A stretch of DNA of 45,649 nucleotides from Streptosporangiaceae bacterium (GTDB lineage Bacteria > Actinomycetota > Actinomycetes > Streptosporangiales > Streptosporangiaceae): positions 1 through 45,649 of the forward strand of contig JAICYD010000050.1 of assembly GCA_025934375.1 (NCBI GenBank), read 5' to 3'. Positions within the stretch are counted from its first letter, which is position 1. Every line of letters starts with the position of its first letter. Made by a program: the position numbers and the translations under genes. Under the pieces are notes generated by a model, which worked only from the letters and a program-made list of their open reading frames with translations, was not told the DNA's origin and searched no databases. Of this stretch, positions 31,536 to 39,725 are shown one piece after another.

Positions 31536-32308
31536 GAGCTGATCACCTCCGAGGCGGGCGCGGAGGCGGCCGCCGCCTGCCTGGCCTTGCGCGAGCGCAG
31601 CCACCAGACGCAGCCAGCTGCCACCAAGGCGATCACCGGGACCAGCACGAGCAGGGCGGCGTCGCCTTCGGGCCATCGCGCGCCCGCTCCCTCCGCCCCC
31701 CAGAAGGTGCCGAACGAGGTGAGCATGACGCCGACGGCGAACTTCATCCAGTTCTCCGGGACCTTGGTCAGCGGGGCCTTGACCACGATGCCGGTGAGGA
31801 CCACCACGATGACCGCGGACGCCGCGCCGAGGGCGGCGACGCCGATGTCGTGGGCGTTGTCGCCGAACGTGATCACGATGAAGACGACCTCAAGCCCTTC
31901 CAGCAGCACGCCCTTGAATGACAGCGTGAAGGAGTACCAGTCGCTGACGCCGCGCCGGGACCCGCCGGCCGCCACCTTCGCGGCGGTGACCTCCCTCAGG
32001 TAGGCGCTCGCCTCGTCGTGCAGCGCTTTGTACCCGCTCGCCCGCAGCACGGCCTTGCGCAGCCATTGCAGGCCGAAGACGGCCAGCACCGCGCCGACCA
32101 CCAGCCGCAGCGCGGTGAGCGGGAGATAGGAGATGGCCGGGCCGACCGCGGCGGTGATCACCGCCAGCGCGACGAGCGCGGCCGCCATCCCCTGGAAGGT
32201 GGATCTCCATTCCCGGGTGATGCCGACGGCCAAGACGATCGTCAGGGCTTCGACCGCCTCCACCACGCAGGCGACGAAAACCGTAAGAACTAGCGGGAGT
32301 GCGTTCAA
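31532..32308 (-). CDS. COG4280-like polytopic membrane protein
   Basis: A 258-residue protein with six or seven membrane helices. It opens NALPLVLTVFVACVVEAVEA and LTIVLAVGITREWRSTFQG, with a later matching segment SFKGVLLEGLEVVFIVITFG. The two E-x-x-E-A/E-x-x-E-V type motifs in helices suggest a cation-exchange or transport role, as in other duplicated membrane families with acidic helix motifs. MKFAVGVMLTSFGTFWGAEGAG and a basic C terminus follow. I take the start as TTG 32308, because GGAGG lies 4 nt upstream and family members start at NALP; an open frame reaches 32635 over the next gene's promoter. A TTGACG about 80 bp upstream may be a -35. The ion is unknown. Confidence 0.72.
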   Translation of the reverse strand: MNALPLVLTVFVACVVEAVEALTIVLAVGITREWRSTFQGMAAALVALAVITAAVGPAISYLPLTALRLVVGAVLAVFGLQWLRKAVLRASGYKALHDEASAYLREVTAAKVAAGGSRRGVSDWYSFTLSFKGVLLEGLEVVFIVITFGDNAHDIGVAALGAASAVIVVVLTGIVVKAPLTKVPENWMKFAVGVMLTSFGTFWGAEGAGARWPEGDAALLVLVPVIALVAAGCVWWLRSRKARQAAAASAPASEVISS

Positions 32309-32507
32309 CAGACCTCCAGCGACCGGGTGATTTGCCTGCTCGACCCGGCCAAGTGACGCTAGTGCCCTCCATGGCACAGCTACCGTCAATGACACCACGA
32401 GCGCCGCAATCCACGTCATCCGGACGTGGGTCGCGGACGTCTCGAGAGTAAGATGCGCGCAGGCGGAAGAGAGCGGGCTTCCTGCCATGCCAAGAGAGGC
32501 ATGATCG

Positions 32508-33932
32508 ATGGGCTTTTGCACGAAGTGTGGCCGGCCACGCGCTGGCGACACTCGGTTCTGCACGGGGTGCGGCACGGAGTTCGCCGACGACGCGCCGGAC
32601 ACCCAGTCGCACCCGGCGACGCAGCTCGCGAACAAGCCGCCATCCGCGGGCGACCCCCAGGATCAGGAGTACCCGCAGACGCAGGCCGTGTCCAAGCCGG
32701 CCTTCCGGGACCCGGCGCCGGCCGAGCCGGACCACCCCGAAACGCAACTGGCCGCCAAGCCATCCTGGGACGCCGCCGCCGAGCCGGACCACCCGGAAAC
32801 GCAACTGGCCGCCAAGCCGTCCTGGGACGCCCCGGCCGAGCCGGAGTTCCCGAACACCGAGACCCTGGCCAAGCCGTCCTCCTGGGACCGGCCGCCGGCC
32901 GCGGCCGGCGCGGCGGCGACGGCGCCGCAGATGGACCCGCCCGCGCCCGCGCCCGGGCAGTATCAGCCGTATCCCGACCCCGGCCAGTACCAGCAGGCCC
33001 CGCAGTACTCCCAGGAAGCGCAGTACTCCCAGGAAGCGCAGTACCCCCAGGGGTCGCAGTACCCGCAAGGATCCCAGTACCCGCAGGACTCCCAGTACCC
33101 GCAGGGTTCGCAGTACCCGCAGGGGTCGCAGTACCCGCAGCCGGGCCCGTACCAGCAAAGCGGCCAGTACCCGCCGGGCGGCGGGTATCCCACGCCCGAC
33201 CAGCACCCGTCCGACCCCTACCAGCAGACGCCGGGCGGCTACCCGCCGGGCGGCGGCCAGTACCCGCCGGGCTATCAGCAGCCCGGTGGCGGCGGGGGCG
33301 GCAACGGCCGACGGGTCGCGCTGATCGCGGTGGCGGCGCTGGTCATCCTGGCCGCCGGGGGCGGCGCGTTCGCCGTCGTGTCGTCGCTGCGCGGCGGGTC
33401 GCCCAGCGCCCAGCCGTCCCCGACGCTGACTACCACCGCCGCGCCGTCGACCTCGTCGGCCGGGCCGCAGTCGTCGTCCGCGTCGCCCATCGACACCAGC
33501 ACCACTGCGCCGCCGCCGACCACCCCCAGCACCCCGGCGGGCCCGGTGACGCTAAGCCAGGCGGCCTCAGGCAACCCGGCGTCGGCGCAGGTCGCCGACG
33601 TCCTCAACCGCTATTTCACCGGGATCAACAACCACGATTACGCGACGTACTCCAGCGCGCTGACCTCGGCGGAGAAGGCCAACCAGCCTGAGTCCCAGTT
33701 CAACAACGGCTACGCGACCACCACGGACTCCAACGAGACCGTCGCCTCGATCAGCGGCTCCGGCGCCAACCTGACGGTGGTCGTCACCTTCACCAGCCAG
33801 CAAGACCCCGCCGACAGCGTAGACGGCAGCGCGTGCAACAACTGGCACCTCATCCTCCCGCTCGTCCAGCAAGGAACCGGCTACCTCATCGCCGTCCCCG
33901 CCCACGGCTCCTCCTCCTGGTCCGACTGCTAG
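32508..33932 (+). CDS. zinc-ribbon membrane protein with TQ and QYPQGS repeats
   Basis: A 474-residue protein. Residues 4-22 form a zinc ribbon (FCTKCGRPRAGDTRFCTGCG). Residues 30-125 carry about five loose repeats of the type P-x-TQ-x-x-x-KP, two identical over PDHPETQLAAKPSW. Residues 140-265 are Gln/Tyr/Pro/Gly-rich, with eight QYPQGS-type hexapeptides at 166-213. A single helix (VALIAVAALVILAAGGGAFAV) at about 268-290 anchors it, so the ribbon and repeats are cytoplasmic and the Ser/Thr/Pro-rich linker plus a folded domain of about 110 residues (VADVLNRYFTGINNHDYATY...) lie outside. The outer domain looks like a small NTF2/DUF4878-like sensor. TQ repeats could be phosphothreonine docking sites for an FHA protein; this is inference. 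GAGAGG precedes the ATG. Confidence 0.75.
   Translation: MGFCTKCGRPRAGDTRFCTGCGTEFADDAPDTQSHPATQLANKPPSAGDPQDQEYPQTQAVSKPAFRDPAPAEPDHPETQLAAKPSWDAAAEPDHPETQLAAKPSWDAPAEPEFPNTETLAKPSSWDRPPAAAGAAATAPQMDPPAPAPGQYQPYPDPGQYQQAPQYSQEAQYSQEAQYPQGSQYPQGSQYPQDSQYPQGSQYPQGSQYPQPGPYQQSGQYPPGGGYPTPDQHPSDPYQQTPGGYPPGGGQYPPGYQQPGGGGGGNGRRVALIAVAALVILAAGGGAFAVVSSLRGGSPSAQPSPTLTTTAAPSTSSAGPQSSSASPIDTSTTAPPPTTPSTPAGPVTLSQAASGNPASAQVADVLNRYFTGINNHDYATYSSALTSAEKANQPESQFNNGYATTTDSNETVASISGSGANLTVVVTFTSQQDPADSVDGSACNNWHLILPLVQQGTGYLIAVPAHGSSSWSDC
32725..32838 (+). repeat. 57-bp in-frame tandem repeat (TQ motif)
   Basis: Two nearly identical units encode PDHPETQLAAKPSWDAAAE and PDHPETQLAAKPSWDAPAE, within a longer series of about five decayed copies. 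It is a recent in-frame duplication. Confidence 0.7.
33003..33146 (+). repeat. 18-bp coding repeat (QYPQGS), about eight units
   Basis: Units encode QYSQEA (two), QYPQGS (several, one QYPQDS) and QYPQPG. The DNA unit is close to CAGTACCCGCAGGGGTCG. It changes copy number by slippage and is coding, not a CRISPR array. Confidence 0.8.
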
Positions 33933-33990
33933 CCCCCTGGGAAGCAGAGCCAAGGGGATTGGTGCATCCCCCGGGGCAAACACAGTGCTC

Positions 33991-33996
33991 TAACAT
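33991..33996 (+). promoter_or_regulatory. -10 element of the leucyl aminopeptidase promoter
   Basis: TAACAT, then 7 nt, then the GTG at 34004. GGGGGA directly abuts the start codon, too close to act as a Shine-Dalgarno. It is probably leaderless. Confidence 0.45.
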
Positions 33997-34003
33997 CGGG
34001 GGA

Positions 34004-35533
34004 GTGACTGTCACCCTAACCACCAGTGAGTCGGCCCCGGGAACCACGGAGGCTGACGTCCTTGTCATCGGGATCCTCCAGACCCCTGACGGCCCCGTCG
34101 CCGCACCCGGCGCGGACGGGGTTGACGAAGCCCTTGGCGGTACCCTGGCCGACGCCCTCGCCGCGCTCGGCGCGACCGGCGAGTCCGACGAGCTCATCAA
34201 GATTCCCGGCGGCGGCAAGCTGCCCGCGACGGTCGTCGTGGCCGTCGGGCTGGGCGCTTCCCCGGCCGATGGCGCTCCCTTCGACGCCGAGCGCCTGCGC
34301 CGCGCCGCGGGTACCGCGCTGCGCGAGTTGAGCGGGAACAAGGGGCCCGTTAAAGACAAGGATGCTGGCAAGTCGGTCGCCCTCGCGCTGCCGGCCGCCG
34401 ACCCTGGGGAGGCCGAGGCGGTGGCGACTGGCGCGCTGCTCGGCGGCTACACTTTCCGCCGCTACCGCGCCACTCCCGCCGCCGACGTGGCGGTCACGCT
34501 GCTGACCAGCGATGACAACGCGCCCGCGGTGCATCGCGCCCGCGTCGTCGCGGATGCCGTCAACCTGTCCAGGGACCTGGTCAACACCGCGCCGCTGGAC
34601 CTGCCGCCCGCGGCCCTCGCGGCCGAGGCGCAGCGGGTCGCCGCCGAGACCGGGGTCTCCGTTGAGGTTCTCGATGAGGAAGCGCTGGCGGCCGGCGGCT
34701 TCGGCGGGATACTCGCGGTCGGCCGCGGGTCATCGCGGCCGCCGCGGCTGGTCCGGCTCGCTTACTCCCACCCAGAGGCGTCCAGGACCGTCGTCTTCGT
34801 CGGCAAGGGGATCACGTTCGACTCTGGCGGGCTGTCGCTCAAGCCGCCAAAGTCCATGGAGACGATGAAGTGTGACATGAGCGGCGCGGCGGCGGTCTTG
34901 TCGGCCACTGCCGCGGTCGCGCGGCTCGGCCTGCCGGTGAACGTCGTCGGCTACATGCCGCTGGCGGAGAACATGCCCGGCGGGGCGGCGCAGCGGCCCT
35001 CGGACATCATCACCATCCACGGCGGCAAGACCGTCGAGGTGCTGAACACCGACGCCGAGGGACGGCTCGTGCTCGCCGACGGGATGGCCCGCTCGGCCGG
35101 TGACCACCCGGACCTGCTGGTCGACATCGCCACGCTGACCGGCGCGGCGACGGTCGCGCTGGGTCGGCGCACGACCGGCGTGATGGGCAGCTCGGAGTCG
35201 GTGGCGGCCGAGGTCGCGGCGGCCATGCGCGACGCCGGCGAGCCGGCCTGGGCCATGCCGCTGCCCGAGGAGCTGCGCAAGGGCCTGGACTCGACGGTGG
35301 CCGACATGGCCAACGTCTCCGGCGCCCGCGACGGCGGGATGCTCGTGGCCGGCCTTTTCCTGCGCGAGTTCGTGCCGGACGGCGTCTCCTGGGCGCACCT
35401 CGACATCGCCGGGCCGGCCTTCAACGAGGGTGCCGCCCATGGTTACACCCCCAAGGGCGGCACCGGCGCGGCGGTTCGCGCGCTGGTGGCGATCGCGGAG
35501 CGGATGGCAGAAGGACGACTCCCCGGCGCGTGA
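34004..35533 (+). CDS. pepA: leucyl aminopeptidase (family M17)
   Basis: A 509-residue cytosolic metalloaminopeptidase that removes N-terminal residues, usually as a hexamer with two metal ions. The N-terminal macro-like domain covers about 1-170. The catalytic domain has VVFVGKGITFDSGGLSLKPP (catalytic Lys and metal Asp), MKCDMSGAAAVL, VNVVGYMPLAENMPGG and NTDAEGRLVLADGMA (metal Asp/Glu and catalytic Arg), ending with LDIAGPAF and TGAAVRALVAIAE. GTG 34004 is chosen: TVTLTTSESAPGTTEADVLV matches the family N terminus, and a -10 hexamer lies 7 nt upstream; the frame opens back to 33833 over the previous gene. Confidence 0.93.
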   Translation: MTVTLTTSESAPGTTEADVLVIGILQTPDGPVAAPGADGVDEALGGTLADALAALGATGESDELIKIPGGGKLPATVVVAVGLGASPADGAPFDAERLRRAAGTALRELSGNKGPVKDKDAGKSVALALPAADPGEAEAVATGALLGGYTFRRYRATPAADVAVTLLTSDDNAPAVHRARVVADAVNLSRDLVNTAPLDLPPAALAAEAQRVAAETGVSVEVLDEEALAAGGFGGILAVGRGSSRPPRLVRLAYSHPEASRTVVFVGKGITFDSGGLSLKPPKSMETMKCDMSGAAAVLSATAAVARLGLPVNVVGYMPLAENMPGGAAQRPSDIITIHGGKTVEVLNTDAEGRLVLADGMARSAGDHPDLLVDIATLTGAATVALGRRTTGVMGSSESVAAEVAAAMRDAGEPAWAMPLPEELRKGLDSTVADMANVSGARDGGMLVAGLFLREFVPDGVSWAHLDIAGPAFNEGAAHGYTPKGGTGAAVRALVAIAERMAEGRLPGA

Positions 35534-35628
35534 GCGCCGCCGAGTGACATGATTGGGACACCGAGCGTAAGCCCAGCGGCCACCGGGATGGCGGCCGTCA
35601 GGCGTGCGCGACGACGAAGGAGCTAAAC

Positions 35629-37020
35629 GTGGCAGAGGGCGGCCATTACGACATCGTCGTGCTGGGCGGCGGCAGCGGCGGCTATGCCTGCGCGCTGCGC
35701 GCCGCGCTGTTCGGCAAGCGCGTAGCCCTGATCGAGAAGGACAAGGTAGGCGGGACCTGCCTGCACCGCGGGTGCATCCCCACCAAGGCGCTGCTGCACG
35801 CGGCCGAGGTCGCCGACTCCGCGCGCGACAGCGAGAAGTTCGGCGTCAAGGCGGCGCTGGAGGGCATCGAGATGCCCGGCGTGCTGGCTTACCAGCAGGG
35901 CGTCGTCGAGCGGCTGTGGAAGGGACTGCAGGGCACCCTGGCCCAGCGCAAGATCGACACGATCGCCGGCGAGGGCAAGCTCATCTCGCCGACCGCGGTC
36001 CAGGTGGACGGCGACGCCGTCTACACCGGCGACCACATCGTGCTGGCCACCGGGTCGGTGCCCAAGTCGCTGCCCGGCCTGGAGATCGACCACGAGCGGG
36101 TGATCACCTCCGATGAGGCGCTGGTGCTGGACCGGGTTCCGGCTTCGGCGATCGTCCTCGGCGGCGGCGTGATCGGCGTCGAGTTCGCCAGCGTGTGGAA
36201 GTCGTTCGGCGCTGACGTCACCATCGTTGAGATGCTGCCGCAGTTGCTGCCGCTGGAGGAAGAGGCCAGCGCGAAGGTGCTGCAGCGCGCGTTCCGCCGC
36301 CGTGGCATCGAGGCCGTCCTGGGCGCCCGCTTTGAGTCCGTCCGGCACACCGACTCCGGCGTTGAGGTCACGCTCGCGGGCGGCAAGACCCTGCAGGCGG
36401 AGATCTTGCTGGTCGCCGTCGGGCGCGGGCCGGTCTCGGCGGGGCTGGGCTATGAGGACAACGGCGTCGCGATGACCCGCGGCTTCGTGGACGTCGACGG
36501 CCTGTGCCGCACCTCGGTGCCGACGATCTCCGCGGTCGGCGACCTCATCGCCACCCCGCAACTGGCGCACGTCGGCTTCGCCGAGGGCATCATGGTCGCC
36601 GAGCGCCTCGGCGGGCTGGAGGTCCGCCCGATCGACTACGACGGCGTGCCGCGCATCACCTACTGCGATCCCGAGGTCGCCTCGGTCGGCATCACGACCA
36701 AGCAGGCTGCCGAGCGCGGCATCAGCCTCACGTCGGTTGACTACCCGCTGGGCGGCAACGGCCGCAGCGTGATCCTGCAGACGCAAGGGTCGGCCAGGGT
36801 CATCGCGGAGGAAACCCCGTCCGGTCCCGGGCGGGTGCTCGGCATCCACCTCGTGGGCAGCCGGGTCGGCGAGCTCATCGCGGAGGGTCAGCTCATCTAC
36901 AACTGGGACGCCGAGCCGATGGACGTCGCCAGCTTGATCCACCCGCACCCCACGCAGTCCGAGATCATCGGCGAGGCCCACCTGGCGCTCGCCGGCAAGC
37001 CCCTGCACTTCCACGCCTAA
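35629..37020 (+). CDS. lpdA: dihydrolipoyl dehydrogenase (E3)
   Basis: A 463-residue FAD enzyme that reoxidises the dihydrolipoyl arm of 2-oxoacid dehydrogenase complexes, passing electrons to NAD. It has the FAD motif DIVVLGGGSGGYACALRAA, the redox disulfide in GGTCLHRGCIPTKALLH, the NAD motif AIVLGGGVIGVEFASVWKSFG, SVPTISAVGDLIATPQLAHVG and the dimer-interface His-Glu pair in HPHPTQSEIIGEAHLA. GTG 35629 has AAGGAG 6 nt upstream. It leads an operon with the E2 gene 61 bp downstream. Confidence 0.95.
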   Translation: MAEGGHYDIVVLGGGSGGYACALRAALFGKRVALIEKDKVGGTCLHRGCIPTKALLHAAEVADSARDSEKFGVKAALEGIEMPGVLAYQQGVVERLWKGLQGTLAQRKIDTIAGEGKLISPTAVQVDGDAVYTGDHIVLATGSVPKSLPGLEIDHERVITSDEALVLDRVPASAIVLGGGVIGVEFASVWKSFGADVTIVEMLPQLLPLEEEASAKVLQRAFRRRGIEAVLGARFESVRHTDSGVEVTLAGGKTLQAEILLVAVGRGPVSAGLGYEDNGVAMTRGFVDVDGLCRTSVPTISAVGDLIATPQLAHVGFAEGIMVAERLGGLEVRPIDYDGVPRITYCDPEVASVGITTKQAAERGISLTSVDYPLGGNGRSVILQTQGSARVIAEETPSGPGRVLGIHLVGSRVGELIAEGQLIYNWDAEPMDVASLIHPHPTQSEIIGEAHLALAGKPLHFHA

Positions 37021-37081
37021 CTGACGCTCGCTACCCGCAGCGAACGAGCATCGTAACCACGCATAAGGAGTCACCGAAACC

Positions 37082-38764
37082 ATGTCGGTCGCCGTATCAA
37101 TGCCGCAGCTCGGCGAGAGCGTCACCGAGGGCACCGTCACGCGCTGGCTGAAGAAGGAAGGCGAGCACGTCACGGTCGACGAGCCGCTGCTTGAGGTGTC
37201 CACCGACAAGGTGGACACCGAGATCCCCTCCCCCGCGACCGGCATCCTGCGCGGCATCGCCGTCGATGAGGACGAGACCGTCGCGGTCGGCGCGCAGCTG
37301 GCCGTGATCGAGGAGGAGGGCTCCGACGCCCCGCAGGCCAGCGCGCCCGCTCCCAGCGCCCCGGCCGAGCACGCCCCCAGCGCCCCCGCGGAGCCCCCCG
37401 CTCCCGCTACCCCGCAGCCGGCCCCCGCCGCAGCCGCTCAGGCCCCGGAGAGCTCCGGGTCGTGGAACAACCAGCCCGCGGCGGCTCCCGCTCCCCCCGC
37501 TCCCGCTTCTCAAGACGCCGCTTCTCAAGACGCCGCTTCTCAGGCCAGTGCTTCTCAGGGCAGTGCTTCTCAGGGCAGTGCTTCTCAGGGCAGTGCTTCT
37601 CAGGGCAGTGCTTCTCAGGGCGCTGCTTCTCAGGGCAGTGCTTCTCAGGGCGCTGCGCAAGAGCCGGGCGAGCCGGGCCCGGCCAGCGCCTACCCGGAGC
37701 CCACCCCGCTGCCCACCGGCGAGGGCTCGTACGTGACGCCGCTGGTGCGCAAGCTGGCCGCCGAGCACTCGGTGCCGCTGGAGTCGATCAGCGGCACCGG
37801 CGTCGGCGGGCGCATCCGCAAGCAGGACGTGCTGGAGGCCGCGCGCGCCCAGCGGGCCGCCGAGGCCGCCGCCGCCGAGGCCGCCGCGCGCAGTGCCGCC
37901 GCTCAAGCTAGCACCGCTCAAGCTAGCACCGCCCAGGCTGGCACCGCCCAGGCTGGCCAGCCGCAGCATCCCGCCTCCGCCGCCCCGGCGCCCGCTGCCC
38001 CGTCTGCTCCGGCTGCCCGCCCGGCGCTGGTGCCGTCGTCGCTGCGCGGCACCACGGAGCGGATGAGCCGCCCGCGGCAGGTCATCGCCAAGCGCATGGT
38101 CGAGTCGCTGCAGGTCTCGGCGCAGCTCACCACCGTCGTCGAGGCGGACGTGACGAACATCGCCCGGCTGCGCGACCGGGCCAAGGCCGCGTTCGAGGCG
38201 CGCGAGGGCGTCAAGCTGACGTTCCTGCCGTTCTTCGCGCAAGCCGCGGTCGAGGCGCTCAAGGTGCACCCGAAGCTCAACGCGATCATCAACTCCGAGA
38301 GCCAGGAGGTCACCTACCACGACGCCGAGCACCTGGGCATCGCGGTGGACACCGAGCGCGGCCTCATGGTGCCGGTGGTGCACCACGCGGGCGACCTGAA
38401 CCTCGGCGGCCTGGCCCGCAAGATCGCCGACGTCGCCGCGCGCACCCGGTCCGGGCAGGTCAGCCCGGATGAGCTGTCCGGCGGCACGTTCACGCTCACC
38501 AACACCGGCAGCCGCGGCGCCTTGTTCGACACCCCGATCATCAACCAGCCTCAGGTCGGCATCCTCGGCGTCGGCACCGTGGTCAAGCGGGCGGTCGTCG
38601 TGGAGGACCCGTCACTCGGCGAGGTGATCGCGGTCCGCTCGATGGTCTACCTCGCGCTGACCTACGACCACCGGCTGGTGGACGGCGCCGACGCGGCCCG
38701 GTTCCTCGTCACGGTCAAGGGCCGCCTCGAGGAGGGCGCGTTCGAGGCCGAGCTCGGCCTTTAG
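37082..38764 (+). CDS. sucB: 2-oxoacid dehydrogenase E2 acyltransferase (SucB/DlaT type)
   Basis: A 560-residue E2 with the usual modules. Lipoyl domain 1-76 (SVAVSMPQLGESVTEGTVTRW, lipoylated Lys43 in VSTDKVDTE). An Ala/Pro/Gln-rich linker runs to about 210, containing ten SQGSA-type pentapeptides. The peripheral-subunit-binding domain is YVTPLVRKLAAEHSV through GGRIRKQDVLEAA (about 218-258). A second Ala-rich linker precedes the catalytic domain (about 320-560), with AQLTTVVEADVTN, GTFTLTNTGSRGALFDTPI and the active-site DHRLVDGADAARFL. Only one lipoyl domain is present, fewer than many actinobacterial relatives. AAGGAG lies 11 nt before the ATG. It probably serves pyruvate or 2-oxoglutarate dehydrogenase; sequence does not decide. 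Confidence 0.92.
   Translation: MSVAVSMPQLGESVTEGTVTRWLKKEGEHVTVDEPLLEVSTDKVDTEIPSPATGILRGIAVDEDETVAVGAQLAVIEEEGSDAPQASAPAPSAPAEHAPSAPAEPPAPATPQPAPAAAAQAPESSGSWNNQPAAAPAPPAPASQDAASQDAASQASASQGSASQGSASQGSASQGSASQGAASQGSASQGAAQEPGEPGPASAYPEPTPLPTGEGSYVTPLVRKLAAEHSVPLESISGTGVGGRIRKQDVLEAARAQRAAEAAAAEAAARSAAAQASTAQASTAQAGTAQAGQPQHPASAAPAPAAPSAPAARPALVPSSLRGTTERMSRPRQVIAKRMVESLQVSAQLTTVVEADVTNIARLRDRAKAAFEAREGVKLTFLPFFAQAAVEALKVHPKLNAIINSESQEVTYHDAEHLGIAVDTERGLMVPVVHHAGDLNLGGLARKIADVAARTRSGQVSPDELSGGTFTLTNTGSRGALFDTPIINQPQVGILGVGTVVKRAVVVEDPSLGEVIAVRSMVYLALTYDHRLVDGADAARFLVTVKGRLEEGAFEAELGL
37508..37657 (+). repeat. 15-bp coding repeat in the E2 linker, ten units
   Basis: The unit TCTCAGGGCAGTGCT and its variants encode SQDAA (two), SQASA, SQGSA (five) and SQGAA (two). 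Four adjacent copies are identical at DNA level, a sign of recent slippage. The linker tolerates length change because it only tethers the lipoyl domain. Confidence 0.9.
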
Positions 38765-38778
38765 GAGCCACCACGACC

Positions 38779-39687
38779 ATGAGGATCGCGGTCACCGGGT
38801 CATCCGGACTGATCGGCACCGCGCTGACGGCGCGCCTGCGGGCGGACGGCCACCAGGTCGTCCGCCTGGTCAGGCGCCCGCCGCACGCGAGCGACGAGAT
38901 CCGCTGGGACCCCCGCGCCGCCGACGCGGGGGATCCGGCCCTCGGCGGCATCGACGCCTGCGTGCACCTGGCGGGCGCGGGCGTCGGCGACCACCGGTGG
39001 ACCCGGTCCTACAAGGCCGAGATCCGGGCCAGCCGCGTCCTGGCGACCCGGGCGCTGGCCGCGGTGCTGGCCACGCGGGCCGCCACCGCGGGCGACGGGC
39101 CGAAGGTCTTGATCGCCGCCTCCGCGATCGGCTGGTACGGCGACACCGGCGGCCGCGAGGTCACCGAGGACTCCCCGGCCGGTCAGGGGTTCTTGTCCCG
39201 CGTCGTCGCCGACTGGGAGGCCGCCGCCGCTCCCGCCGCCGAGGCCGGCCTGCGCGTCGCGCACCTGCGCAGCGGCCTGATCCTCGGCAAGGGCGGCGGC
39301 GTGCTGGCCCGGCTGCTCACCCCCGCGCGCTTTGGCGCGCTGCCCCGCTTCGGTCCGGGGACGCAGGTGATGAGCTGGATCTCGCTAGCCGACGAGATCG
39401 CGGCCATCCGGTTCCTGCTCACCACGGGCACCGCCAGCGGCCCGTTCAACCTGACCGCGCCCAACGCCGTCACCAACGGCCAGCTCACCGCGGCGCTGCA
39501 CCACGCGCTGCGCCGCCCGGACTTCCCGTGGCTGCGCATCCCCGAGCCCGTCCTTGAGCTGGCCCTCGGCGAGATGTCATCGGAGCTGCTCACCAGCGCC
39601 CGCGTCATCCCCGGGCGCCTGACCGAGGCCGGCTTTGAGTTCCGCCATCCCACGATCAGCGCCGCCTTGAAGGCCGAGCTGGGCTAG
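38779..39687 (+). CDS. TIGR01777-family NAD-dependent epimerase-like protein (SDR39U1)
   Basis: A 302-residue SDR. It begins MRIAVTGSSGLIGTALTARL and has VHLAGAGVGDHRW, the EIRASRVLATRAL segment, VLIAASAIGWYGD (the Tyr of the SDR active site), LRVAHLRSGLILGKGGG and FNLTAPNAVTNGQL. A DUF1731-type C terminus ends ARVIPGRLTEAGFEFRHPTISAALKAEL. The family occurs from bacteria to plants and man; no reaction is established. It follows the E2 gene by 14 bp and likely shares its transcript, a linkage I know from other actinomycetes. Confidence 0.9.
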   Translation: MRIAVTGSSGLIGTALTARLRADGHQVVRLVRRPPHASDEIRWDPRAADAGDPALGGIDACVHLAGAGVGDHRWTRSYKAEIRASRVLATRALAAVLATRAATAGDGPKVLIAASAIGWYGDTGGREVTEDSPAGQGFLSRVVADWEAAAAPAAEAGLRVAHLRSGLILGKGGGVLARLLTPARFGALPRFGPGTQVMSWISLADEIAAIRFLLTTGTASGPFNLTAPNAVTNGQLTAALHHALRRPDFPWLRIPEPVLELALGEMSSELLTSARVIPGRLTEAGFEFRHPTISAALKAELG

Positions 39688-39704
39688 CGTCCCGCGTTCC
39701 CCAT

Positions 39705-39721
39705 CCGGCCGACGCGGCCGG
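39705..39721. terminator. bidirectional hairpin between convergent genes
   Basis: CCGGCCG-ACG-CGGCCGG gives a perfect 7-bp stem, 17 bp past the stop of the TIGR01777 gene and 5 bp past the dioxygenase stop on the other strand. Confidence 0.55.
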
Positions 39722-39725
39722 CCCG

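Noticed and set aside
33933..33990. Terminator hairpin CCCCCTGG/CCAAGGGG after the zinc-ribbon gene
   Set aside because: The stem has a central mismatch and a long loop; too weak to annotate with confidence.
35623..37257. 544-codon minus-strand frame opposite lpdA
   Set aside because: Shadow frame; lpdA on the plus strand has every expected motif.
33003..37657. Regular short repeats that could suggest a CRISPR array (33003-33146, 37508-37657)
   Set aside because: Repeats have no spacers, are in frame and encode QYPQGS and SQGSA units of two proteins.
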